Shown here piece by piece: positions 1 to 7,498 of a stretch of 15,750 bases of DNA (position 1 is the stretch's first letter; the number at the start of each line of letters is the position of its first letter). The position numbers and the translations under genes are program-made. The stretch is from an uncultured Clostridia bacterium (GTDB lineage Bacteria > Bacillota > Clostridia > Christensenellales > Borkfalkiaceae): assembly GCA_945835865.1 (NCBI GenBank), contig CAMAJQ010000002.1:1-15750 (forward strand), written 5' to 3'. Under the pieces are notes generated by a model. It saw only the letters and a list, made by a program, of their open reading frames with translations. It was not told the DNA's origin and did not search any database.

Positions 1-44
1 AATTATTATAACTTGTCATATAATTCCACACAGCGGAGGATCCG
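1..44 (+). promoter_or_regulatory. leader of regulator gene: -10-like box, inverted repeat, RBS
   Basis: An AT-rich stretch precedes the regulator gene. TATAAT at 19-24 could be a -10 box, but its -35 would lie outside the window, so the promoter cannot be confirmed. AATTAT (1-6) and ATAATT (20-25) form an inverted repeat with a 13-base spacer, a possible autoregulatory operator. CGGAGG at 35-40 is a good ribosome binding site for the ATG at 45. The TTATTATAACTTG stretch (3-15) recurs with one base missing upstream of the operon promoter near 14132. Confidence 0.4.
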
Positions 45-1157
45 ATGAAGAAAGACTTTCTGTATAACCGTGTGATCGATTACGTCATGGATATCATCAA
101 GCAGCATCCGGACGAAGAAAACTACAAACTTCCCAGCGAGAGACAACTTCAGCTCAAACTCGGCGTCAGCAGCATCACCGTGAAAAGCGCCCTGAAAAAA
201 CTGCAGGAGAAAAATCTCATCGTCCGCCGTCAGGGGCAGGGAAGTTTCATCAACCCGAAGGTCCTGACCTCTTCCGCTCCCGAAAAGCCCGTCTATAACT
301 TCCTGGTCAGCCTGAACAGCCTCGGATCCCATTACGTCAATCAGATCATTTTAGGCATTCAGGATTATTGCAGACGGAAAAACATCAACTGTTTTTTCAC
401 CGCCCATTTCAACAACAAGACGTCCGAGACGACTCTTCTGAAAACCTTCCCCGAAAGCCCCTACGACGGAATGATCATCTTTCCCGTCGACGGGAATTAC
501 TTCAACCGCGCCCTGTTGCAACTCGTCGTCGACAAGACGCCCATCGTCATCATCGACAGAGAATACCAGGGAGTCAAGGCGAGTTTCGTGGCGAGCAACC
601 ATTACGGCGTGACCTACGATACCGTCTGCTCGCTCATCGACGAAGGGGTGACGGATATCGCCCTCATTCTGCCCCTCAGTTACAATATTTCTTCCGTTTT
701 AGACCGTTATCGGGGATATATCGACGCCTTTATCGCGCGCGGGGTCATCATTAAGCGGCAATACATTTTAGACCGCTATTACGATAACGAGAACAACGAT
801 TTTCAGAACGCTTCCGCAAACCCCTGCCCTCCGCAGACGATTGAAAAATGGACGAACGATTACATCGCCTTTCTGACCAAAAACCCCGACGTCAAAGCCA
901 TCATCACCATCAACGGCATCAGTTTCCTCGCGTGCGTCAACGCCGCGCGCAAACTCAAGGCGAGTTGCAACCGCGATCTCAGGATCTTCGTCTACGACGA
1001 CGACAACGAAGAACTCGCCTCGATCACCGACGTGAAATTCGTCACCCTGCGTCAGCACGGGTATCAGATCGGCAAACAGGCAGCCGCGCAACTGTACGGA
1101 CTGATCACGCATACGGCGGGCAATAAGAAGATCATCATCGATTTCCGAAAGGAATGA
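45..1157 (+). CDS. GntR/LacI-hybrid (AraR-like) transcriptional regulator
   Basis: This is a 370-residue sugar-responsive DNA-binding regulator. Residues 1-71 form a GntR-type winged helix: LPSERQL at 29-35, the recognition-helix region VSSITVKSALKKL at 41-53, and the wing GQGSF at 64-68. From about residue 83 a LacI/periplasmic-binding-protein-like sensor follows, recognisable from blocks such as GIQDYCRRKNI, YDGMIIFPVD, TPIVIIDREY, YRGYIDAF and a terminal FVTLRQHGYQIGKQAA-type block. This arrangement is the AraR subgroup, whose members are usually repressors released by a sugar. The ATG follows CGGAGG with a 4-base gap. It is the only plus-strand gene, converges on the minus-strand operon and is the obvious candidate to control it. 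The effector is unknown. The fold call is firm; the operon link is inference. Confidence 0.93.
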   Translation: MKKDFLYNRVIDYVMDIIKQHPDEENYKLPSERQLQLKLGVSSITVKSALKKLQEKNLIVRRQGQGSFINPKVLTSSAPEKPVYNFLVSLNSLGSHYVNQIILGIQDYCRRKNINCFFTAHFNNKTSETTLLKTFPESPYDGMIIFPVDGNYFNRALLQLVVDKTPIVIIDREYQGVKASFVASNHYGVTYDTVCSLIDEGVTDIALILPLSYNISSVLDRYRGYIDAFIARGVIIKRQYILDRYYDNENNDFQNASANPCPPQTIEKWTNDYIAFLTKNPDVKAIITINGISFLACVNAARKLKASCNRDLRIFVYDDDNEELASITDVKFVTLRQHGYQIGKQAAAQLYGLITHTAGNKKIIIDFRKE

Positions 1158-1173
1158 CCGTTTTTTTGAAGAC

Positions 1174-1211
1174 GCAGGCTCGCGGGGCTCCCCGCGGGCC
1201 TGCTTTCTTTT
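1174..1211 (+). terminator. strong rho-independent terminator after the regulator
   Basis: GCAGGCTCGCGGGG (1174-1187) pairs with CCCCGCGGGCCTGC (1190-1203) across a 2-base tip, giving a 14-bp stem with one T-G pair. TTTCTTTT (1204-1211) follows on the plus strand, the classic form for ending the regulator transcript 16 bases after its stop codon. The T-run overlaps the stop codon of the convergent lipoprotein gene. In the minus direction the hairpin starts 6 bases after that stop codon but is followed by A residues, so it may protect the operon 3' end more than terminate it. Confidence 0.85.
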
Positions 1212-3876
1212 AACGCGCGATCAGGCGGTAATCGTTCTGCACACCGAACGCCGTGCCGGAAGTGTTCTTCACGTTGTAGATCAGGTAATATTTCCCGCTC
1301 GCGTTGTCGAATCCGCACTGCCAGAAATCGTTGCCTTTCACGCTCTGATCGACGTCCGTCCAGACGCCGTCTTTTCTGACCTGCAGTTTATATCCGTTAT
1401 AACTGTCCAGCCCGCAGAGTTTGACGGGCACGTAGCCGAGCCCTCCTTTCAGACTGAATTCGGCGACCGTTTCGCCGGCGTTTCCGTCGCAGGAGATCGT
1501 CACGGGATAATTCGCCGTCACTCTGCCGACGGAGGCGTTCGCCTCGACGCGTCCTCCCTGCGCCTGTTGCAGAGCCTGCTGTGCCGTATTGAACAGATCG
1601 ATGGTCGCGTTCATATAGTCGCTTCTTCCGTAAAAGTATTCGGCGTTTCCGGGAAGGACGGTCAGTTCGATCACCATGCTGATTTTGCTCCCCTTGGCGA
1701 CCGTCTTTCCGATCTCGGCGGGGGTCGTCAGTTCGTAAGTCAACTGTCCGGAAGAATTGCGGAAGTTGACGGTCGGCGACCGGTAAGTCTTTCCGTTGAT
1801 CTCGGCGTTATACTCTCTCACGATGAACGCCGCCCCGCTCGTTTCCTCCCGCTTGGAGAAATCGAAATCGTAGAGGAAAAACCAGGGGTCCTCCCCCGCC
1901 ACGTCCATCTGCTGGGGAACGATATCGGTGCAGAAGCTGTCCGTATAACCGACCTGCTGGTCGCCGTCGAAAATCACGCCGTCGGCGTTGCCGTAAGCGT
2001 ACTTCCTATAATAGTCCTGCTGATACCTCTCCGTCGCATACTGGAAGAGAGTCATGCGGGTGAAATCGACGTTTTCGAGGAAGGTATAATCCACCGTGTA
2101 ATAGATCCTCGTGACGTCGTCCGTCCGGAGAAGGTTGGCGGTGATCTGCGTATAGATCTTTCCGTCCGAGGTATAGCCGAAAGTATCCGTTTCCGTCATG
2201 TTCGGTCCCTGCGAACGGAAGTCGGAATGGACCTCGTTCACGTAGCGGACGCGCTCGTAGGCGTCCGAATAGCGGAGGAATTCGCCTCCTCCCACGTTGC
2301 CCGACCAACTGTATTTGACGTACTTGCCGTGATAAGATTTCACGGAGAAGGGACGGATATCCTGGATCCAGGACGAAGAACCGTTGCCGTTGACGTAATA
2401 ACAGATGTTTTCCCCGTAGTCTCCGACGGCGAGCTGTTCCCACAGATCGTACATATCCCATCCGATCAGGCTGAGCTGACTGTGGCTCGCCGCTTCGGTT
2501 TCGCCCCATTTCGCGTAGGCGGTGACGAACTCGTACGTCACCTCTCCCCCTGCGGGGACGTCGAGGTATACCGTTCCGACGTACCACTGTCCCGTATAGG
2601 TGCGGGCGACCGCCTCCACTTCGTTTGAGGCGTAACTGTGCCAGTTTTTGCTGACCTGAACGGGCTTTCCGATCGGGTAGCCGGCGGCGTCGCGGATAAA
2701 CGAGGAGAGCCCGACCAGACTGCACGGCGAACTCGTGCGGAAGACGTTTTCCGTCGAATTCAGAAGGCTGTTGTTCATCAGCACCGAGACGGGATATCTC
2801 ACCGCTTCCGCGCCCTCGTTCTTCAGCGTGACGGAGAAGACGTCGTAGGCGTTGAAATCCGCCTGATCGTTATAACTGTGCCACGCCTTTCCCGAAGATA
2901 CGTTGCCGTCGATGAGCAAAGTTCCCGTCGATTCCTCGTAGAGGGTGGAAACGTTGCCGTCCGCTTCGGGGGCAAGCCTTGCGACGGTGTAGCCGACGGC
3001 GTCTCTCGCAAGGACCTCGCGGACGACCGAGAGATCCCCCGCGGTGAACGGAACGGCGTTGACGGCAAACCCCGTGAACGTTTTCGCCGGGACGGTCATC
3101 GCCGCCGAGGTGAAACGCACGCCGTTATCTTCCGTCTTCTCCGCCCTCACGCTGCCGTCCGAAGGGAGGAGAAAGGCGACGCCGTCCGAGTTTTCGTTCT
3201 TCAGCAAGACCGCTCTCCCGCCTTCCTCGACGGAGTAACGGTCGTATTCTTCCGAAACGAAGTCGAAAAAGGGGATCGCGTCGGTGAGGCGCTGGGGAGA
3301 GAACAGATCGTATTCCAGACGGAAATTCATCTGGTAAGCGACGATCTCCATCCGTCCGTACAGAGAAGATTCCTTGTCGTAGACCAACTTCGGCACGTCC
3401 GTCTTCTGCTTATACCTTCCGCCTTCCAGAAGTCTCCAATACCTGCCGCTCGATTCACCCGAAGAATTATCCACCGTCTGCACGCCCGTCGCCGAGGACA
3501 ATCCCTTTGCCGTCTGAACGTAAAAGCGGGTGTCCGCCGACGCGACGGAATCGAAATCCTGCTGCACGAAGTGCTTTTCCCCGTAGGAAAGGGGCTGCAG
3601 ACCGGAGATCCTGCCCTCTGCCGCCGTGACGGACAGCATATAGTCGGGCGTCTGGAAATCGAGTTTCTGCGACTTATCCCCCTGACCGTAGGAGAGATAG
3701 ACGTAGTCCTTTTCCGCATTTTCCGTCGAGACTTCTACCGTCTCCGGCGGTTCGGACGAAGACTGGCTTTCCCCCGTCGATTCCTTTCCTCCCCCCTTCG
3801 AGCAGGAGACGGAGAAGGACGCCGCGAGAACGCAGAGCGCCCAGGCGGTAAATCTGATCGTTTTTCCTCTTTTCAT
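1210..3876 (-). CDS. uncharacterised 888-residue lipoprotein, paralogue of the operon's first gene
   Basis: I do not recognise this family. The N-terminus is a lipoprotein signal: MKRGK, a hydrophobic stretch at 8-22, then Cys25 in SVSC (the -3 position is not canonical), followed by a Gly/Ser/Glu/Pro linker to about residue 55. The rest looks all-beta. It aligns collinearly with the 808-residue protein at 11582-14008. Shared blocks are SHSQLSL (464-470), WEQ (479-481), GE..CY (488-493), DIRP (506-509), WSGNVGGGE (524-532), TET (561-563), DGKI (571-574), PWFF.YD (664-670), LKGGLG (809-814) and DFWQ (850-853). The mature part has only six cysteines, which suits an extracellular protein. The ATG at 3876 has GAGG eight bases upstream, and the gap from the SBP stop codon is 10 bases, so translation is probably coupled. 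It is likely an extracellular glycan-active or glycan-binding partner of the transporter; this role is inferred from context only. Confidence 0.85.
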   Translation of the reverse strand: MKRGKTIRFTAWALCVLAASFSVSCSKGGGKESTGESQSSSEPPETVEVSTENAEKDYVYLSYGQGDKSQKLDFQTPDYMLSVTAAEGRISGLQPLSYGEKHFVQQDFDSVASADTRFYVQTAKGLSSATGVQTVDNSSGESSGRYWRLLEGGRYKQKTDVPKLVYDKESSLYGRMEIVAYQMNFRLEYDLFSPQRLTDAIPFFDFVSEEYDRYSVEEGGRAVLLKNENSDGVAFLLPSDGSVRAEKTEDNGVRFTSAAMTVPAKTFTGFAVNAVPFTAGDLSVVREVLARDAVGYTVARLAPEADGNVSTLYEESTGTLLIDGNVSSGKAWHSYNDQADFNAYDVFSVTLKNEGAEAVRYPVSVLMNNSLLNSTENVFRTSSPCSLVGLSSFIRDAAGYPIGKPVQVSKNWHSYASNEVEAVARTYTGQWYVGTVYLDVPAGGEVTYEFVTAYAKWGETEAASHSQLSLIGWDMYDLWEQLAVGDYGENICYYVNGNGSSSWIQDIRPFSVKSYHGKYVKYSWSGNVGGGEFLRYSDAYERVRYVNEVHSDFRSQGPNMTETDTFGYTSDGKIYTQITANLLRTDDVTRIYYTVDYTFLENVDFTRMTLFQYATERYQQDYYRKYAYGNADGVIFDGDQQVGYTDSFCTDIVPQQMDVAGEDPWFFLYDFDFSKREETSGAAFIVREYNAEINGKTYRSPTVNFRNSSGQLTYELTTPAEIGKTVAKGSKISMVIELTVLPGNAEYFYGRSDYMNATIDLFNTAQQALQQAQGGRVEANASVGRVTANYPVTISCDGNAGETVAEFSLKGGLGYVPVKLCGLDSYNGYKLQVRKDGVWTDVDQSVKGNDFWQCGFDNASGKYYLIYNVKNTSGTAFGVQNDYRLIAR

Positions 3877-3886
3877 TTCGCTTTCC

Positions 3887-5455
3887 TCATTTCTTCAGCC
3901 AGGCGTCGAGCTGACGTTGTTTTTCCGCAACGATCTCGTCCATGCCGGCCGCCTTCAGTTTTCCGATAAACGTCTCGTAAATTTCCATCACTTTATCGCC
4001 GTGCTGACCGGTGGAGAACTCGGTCAGATAGGTGGAGCAGACCGATTTGCACGCCGCCATCTGCGTGGAGACGGGCGTCTCGTCGAAGGAGAAACCGATC
4101 GCGGCGTGAAGTTTCGCCGTATCGTTGATCTGTTTGGACTGCGTGTAGGGATTTTCGTCGTATTTATCGATATAATAGACGCCGTCCAGAAATTCCGAAC
4201 TGTAAGCCCACGTCATCGTATAGTTGGAGAAGCCGCTGTTTTCCGTCAGGGAGATCTGACATCCGTCCGCCGAATCCGTCTTCTCGAAATGCTCCCCTTC
4301 GATCCCGAAGCAAAGGAGGTTGAGAATGGAGGAGTCCGTCCAGAGAAGATCGAGGAATTTCATCACGCGGGCGGGATTTTTACAGGTGGACGAAATGGCG
4401 GTCATCGTGCCGAGAACGTAGGATATGTAATAATACGGATCGCCGAGACGGAGAGCGCCGCCCTCCTCCCCTTCGGTATTCGTACGGATATCGTTGGGTT
4501 TCCACGTCACGAGGGAGGGAACGTCGTAATTGTTCATATCCGTGCCGTAATCTCCCGTTTTGATCGTCTTCGGAATGAGTCCGGAATTATACATACGCGC
4601 CGCGCGCTGAATGTCCGCTTTAAACTCTTCCGTCGTGAATTGATTGAATACCTGCAAGGCGTCGGCGTCGCAGTCGATCACGCCGGGAACGAGCATTCCC
4701 GTGCCGAGGTCGTCCCAATGATAGCGGGTCTGAAGGGAGTTACAGACGTCCAGAGCACCCATTTTGCCGCCCAGACCTTTGTTGTTGATCTTCAGCCAGC
4801 CGACGTATTCTTCCAACAGGTCGTAGGGATGAATGTTCTGGTCGAGGATATACTGATAAATATTTTTATAGGTATAGCCGTCGTAGCCGTTTTTCCCGAG
4901 GAATTCGTCGAAGAGTTCGTAGGAATTGAGAAGACAGGCGTCCGTACGCGGAATGATCTGCTGATTGACGACCCCGTAGATATACCCGTCCGGACAGGTC
5001 GCCTGCTTCCAGGCGTATTCGGGAACCTGCGCCATAATGTGCGGGGCGTAGTCTTCCAGAAGGGTATCGATGGCGAGAAATGCCTTTCTCTTGACGTTCG
5101 TGTAATAGTAATTGATGGTCGGAGAGGTATAGCAGAGGTCGAAATATTCGCCCGATGCGATCCTCGTCGTCATCTGCTCGTTATAGTTGAAATACAGGAT
5201 CTGAACGAACCGCACGCGGGCGTTCAATTTGGGGAAGATGATCTCGTTGATCGCGTCTTCCACCTCTTCCATATCGGGAATGGAAGTGGAAATTCCGTCC
5301 GTCGATATGGGAAGATAGTATTTGATCTCGTAGTATTCGCCGTCGTCCTCGTAATGCTGCGTGGGATCGATCTGACTGGTTTTTCCGCAGCCTGCGAAGG
5401 CGAGAGCCGTGACCGCACTGAGCGCGATCGCCGTGATCCGTTGAAAAAGTTTCAT
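3887..5455 (-). CDS. ABC transporter solute-binding lipoprotein, LplA/DUF3502 type
   Basis: This is a 522-residue extracellular sugar-binding lipoprotein that delivers ligand to the two permeases encoded just upstream. The signal peptide MKLFQRITAIALSAVTALAF leads to a lipobox AFAGC with Cys23. The mature protein has the layout of large family-1-type binding proteins (GISTSIPDMEEVEDAINEII region at about 53-72, then many Trp/Tyr residues). It ends in KLKAAGMDEIVAEKQRQLDA plus WLKK, the ending typical of DUF3502-containing LplA-like proteins. The ATG at 5455 has an excellent AAAGGAGG (5463-5470) seven bases upstream. A stem-loop separates it from the permease gene, which fits the usual excess of binding protein over permease. 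Family members import oligosaccharides from plant or host polysaccharides. The ligand here is unknown. Confidence 0.93.
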   Translation of the reverse strand: MKLFQRITAIALSAVTALAFAGCGKTSQIDPTQHYEDDGEYYEIKYYLPISTDGISTSIPDMEEVEDAINEIIFPKLNARVRFVQILYFNYNEQMTTRIASGEYFDLCYTSPTINYYYTNVKRKAFLAIDTLLEDYAPHIMAQVPEYAWKQATCPDGYIYGVVNQQIIPRTDACLLNSYELFDEFLGKNGYDGYTYKNIYQYILDQNIHPYDLLEEYVGWLKINNKGLGGKMGALDVCNSLQTRYHWDDLGTGMLVPGVIDCDADALQVFNQFTTEEFKADIQRAARMYNSGLIPKTIKTGDYGTDMNNYDVPSLVTWKPNDIRTNTEGEEGGALRLGDPYYYISYVLGTMTAISSTCKNPARVMKFLDLLWTDSSILNLLCFGIEGEHFEKTDSADGCQISLTENSGFSNYTMTWAYSSEFLDGVYYIDKYDENPYTQSKQINDTAKLHAAIGFSFDETPVSTQMAACKSVCSTYLTEFSTGQHGDKVMEIYETFIGKLKAAGMDEIVAEKQRQLDAWLKK

Positions 5456-5486
5456 AGAGGTTCCTCCTTTCCGTTCTGATTCGGTG

Positions 5487-5502
5487 CCGGGGCAAGCCCC
5501 GG
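5487..5502 (-). promoter_or_regulatory. intercistronic GC stem-loop between permease and SBP genes
   Basis: On the minus strand CCGGGG-CTTG-CCCCGG forms a 6-bp GC-only stem with a tetraloop, starting 5 bases after the permease stop codon and ending 16 bases before the SBP's AAAGGAGG. No U-tract follows, so it is not a typical terminator. Such stem-loops in sugar-transporter operons commonly stabilise or process the mRNA to raise binding-protein output. That role is inferred; the hairpin itself is plain in the sequence. Confidence 0.65.
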
Positions 5503-5507
5503 AAATA

Positions 5508-6416
5508 TTATTTTACGCCGCCCGTCGTCAATCCGCTCACGAAATACTTCTGGAAGAACGAAAAGACGAAGAGCATCGGGGCGACCGACACGACGACGAC
5601 CGCCATCTGAAGGGTATATTCGGGAATATCCATATTGCCGAGAGAGATCCCCGGATACACGCCCGCTTTTACTTCGCGCAAAAACACGATCAGTTGACTC
5701 ATTCTCGTGATATAGACCGATATCGGCATGAATTTAGAATCGGTATCCAGGAAATACAGGGCGCTCGTCGCGTCGTTCCAATACATCAGAACGCTGTAAA
5801 ACGCAACCGTGGCGACGCCCGGAGCGACCAGAGGCGTAGCGATGCGGAACATGACCGTGAATTCGTTCGCCCCTTCGATTTTGGCGGCTTCGTAATAGGC
5901 GCCGTCCACCGCCTGAAAGAAGATCCTGAGGAAAATGATGTGCCCGACGCTGGCGCATTGCGGCAAGATGAGCACCCACCAGGAATTGTAGATATGCAGA
6001 TAGGATTTGTAAAGGATGTATTGCGGCACCAACCCCGCTCCGAACGCCGTGGTCAGGAACATGACGAAGGTGATCGCGCTTCTGAATTTAAAATCGAGTT
6101 TGGAGATCGGATAAGCGACGGTGATCGTCAGAAAGACGTTGAGCACGCTTCCGACGACGGTGATGACGATGGAATTGAGATAACAGTTCAGGATCTGGTC
6201 GGGATAGATGAAAATCGTCTTATAGGCGTCTATCGACCACCCTTTCGGGAAAAAGGAACACCCGAATTCCTCGATCAGATCCGATTCGCTGAAGGAAGTG
6301 GATACCACCATGACGAAGGGCATGAGACAGAGCAGGGCGAAAATCAGCAGAGGAAGATAAACGCCGCAGACGGAGCCGACGGTCCAGTGTTGCAGAGAAT
6401 TGTTTCTTTTTTTCAC
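5508..6416 (-). CDS. carbohydrate ABC transporter permease, LplC/YtcP type
   Basis: This is a 302-residue integral membrane subunit of a carbohydrate uptake (CUT1-type) importer. It has about six hydrophobic segments (roughly 17-40, 75-102, 112-132, 145-168, 196-212, 260-285). The EAA loop that contacts the ATPase is EAAKIEGANEFTVMFRIATP at 176-195. The end, FFQKYFVSGLTTGGVK, is the hallmark C-terminus of the LplC/MalG-like branch. The start is GTG at 6416, chosen because AAGGAGG (6423-6429) lies 6 bases upstream and abuts the stop codon of the preceding permease gene, suggesting coupled translation. No ATP-binding subunit is encoded in the window. LplABC-type systems usually borrow a shared MsmX-like ATPase. 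Confidence 0.95.
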   Translation of the reverse strand: MKKRNNSLQHWTVGSVCGVYLPLLIFALLCLMPFVMVVSTSFSESDLIEEFGCSFFPKGWSIDAYKTIFIYPDQILNCYLNSIVITVVGSVLNVFLTITVAYPISKLDFKFRSAITFVMFLTTAFGAGLVPQYILYKSYLHIYNSWWVLILPQCASVGHIIFLRIFFQAVDGAYYEAAKIEGANEFTVMFRIATPLVAPGVATVAFYSVLMYWNDATSALYFLDTDSKFMPISVYITRMSQLIVFLREVKAGVYPGISLGNMDIPEYTLQMAVVVVSVAPMLFVFSFFQKYFVSGLTTGGVK

Positions 6417-6429
6417 GGTTTCCCTCCTT

Positions 6430-7422
6430 TCAGAACAGCGAACTCTCGGGAGAGATCTTCCGGGTAATGAAATTCGCCACGGCGCACAGGACCAGCCCGA
6501 CGCAACTCTGCAACAAGCCTGCCGCCGTACTCGGTTCGTAAAGTCCGCTCGTCCTCAGCGCGCGGTACATATACGTCTCGATCACTTCCGTCGTATCGTA
6601 CAAGGTGGAGTAATTCCCCGTGCAGAAATACACTTTGGAAAAATCGTATCTCAGAATGTTGGAACAACTCATGATGACGTTTACGACGAGCATGTTTTTC
6701 ATATACGGCAAGGAGAGATAGATCATCTTCTGCCACCTCGTCGCGCCGTCGAGATCGGCTGCCTCGTACATTTCCCTGTCCGCGCCGAGCAGAACGGCGT
6801 AATTGACGACGCCGGAAACGCCCGCGCCTTTCCAGACGCCCATAAAACACAGGATGCCCCACCAGAGATCCGGCCGGGCGTAAAAATCGATTTCCTTACC
6901 CGTGATCGACTTGATCAGAACGGTAATATATCCGGCGTCCCCGATAAACGCGTCCATCAGCGCGCCGGCGATCGCCCAGGTGATGAAATACGGGAAAAAG
7001 AAAATGGTCTGAAGCACTTTGACCTGTATCTTGACCGTGATCTCGAACATGAGAAGTCCGAGCAGCACGCCGACGACCGTCCCCACGGAAATATCCAGCA
7101 GGTTCATGACGATGGCGTTTCTCACCATGGAAAAGAAGGTGTTGGACGTCACCAGATATCTGAAATTGTCCCATCCCACCCATTCGCTTCCGAGTATGCC
7201 GCCGGAAGGGATATAAAATTGAAAAGAGATGACCAGCCAGATGAGCGGAACGAAGGAGAAAAGGAGGATCTTGAACAGCGCCGGCGCCGTGATCAACAGC
7301 AGTTCGGCGTTGTATTTCCTTTTCATGCCCGTTCCCGTCCCTCCGATCTTTCCGTCGGGGAACACCCCTCCGATCGGAGCCCGACCGCCTCTCGCGTTAA
7401 ATTTCGCTATTCCTTTTTTCAT
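6430..7422 (-). CDS. carbohydrate ABC transporter permease, LplB/YteP type
   Basis: This is a 330-residue first permease subunit, partner of the LplC-type protein encoded 13 bases downstream. Hydrophobic segments begin after residue 39 (LLLITAPALFKILLFSFVPL). The EAA loop is EAADLDGATRWQKMIYLSLP at 220-239, and GWDNFRYL at 83-90 is typical of the family. The ATG at 7422 has AGGAG (7432-7436) nine bases upstream. It gives an N-terminal extension of about 32 basic, Gly-rich residues that family members usually lack. An alternative start is Met33 (7326), where the family-like MKRKYNAELLL begins. Its GGAGG (7340-7344) is 13 bases away, which is rather far, so I prefer 7422. The extension could be a start artefact or a real cytoplasmic tail. 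Confidence 0.93.
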   Translation of the reverse strand: MKKGIAKFNARGGRAPIGGVFPDGKIGGTGTGMKRKYNAELLLITAPALFKILLFSFVPLIWLVISFQFYIPSGGILGSEWVGWDNFRYLVTSNTFFSMVRNAIVMNLLDISVGTVVGVLLGLLMFEITVKIQVKVLQTIFFFPYFITWAIAGALMDAFIGDAGYITVLIKSITGKEIDFYARPDLWWGILCFMGVWKGAGVSGVVNYAVLLGADREMYEAADLDGATRWQKMIYLSLPYMKNMLVVNVIMSCSNILRYDFSKVYFCTGNYSTLYDTTEVIETYMYRALRTSGLYEPSTAAGLLQSCVGLVLCAVANFITRKISPESSLF

Positions 7423-7440
7423 CTACGAGATCTCCTGTCG

Positions 7441-7489
7441 GACGGCTTTGCCGTTTCCCCTCTTTCCGAGGGGAAACGGCGTTTCCGTC
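7441..7489 (-). promoter_or_regulatory. long intercistronic stem-loop between surface-protein and transporter genes
   Basis: GCCGTTTCCCCTC (7450-7462) and GAGGGGAAACGGC (7468-7480) are a perfect 13-bp inverted repeat with a 5-base loop. GACGG (7441-7445) and CCGTC (7485-7489) extend it across a 4x4 internal loop. It occupies most of the 76-base gap between the surface-protein stop codon and the LplB-type start. Neither side has a U-tract, and I see no promoter in the gap. An mRNA processing or partial-termination point that sets different levels for the two halves of the operon is the likeliest role. Confidence 0.75.
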
Positions 7490-7498
7490 TTTCGTGCT

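Noticed and set aside
1174..1203. The convergent hairpin as a bidirectional terminator
   Set aside because: Only the plus strand has a U-tract after the stem. In the minus direction A residues follow, so I call it a plus-strand terminator only.
2638..5479. Plus-strand open frames of 443 and 520 codons opposite the lipoprotein and SBP genes
   Set aside because: Same shadow pattern: low-complexity Arg-rich translation, no domain, no RBS, and both lie opposite genes with clear signal peptides and family motifs.
7441..7489. The long hairpin as an intrinsic terminator of the surface-protein transcript
   Set aside because: There is no U-tract after the stem on the minus strand and no promoter for the transporter genes behind it, so full termination would leave them unexpressed.
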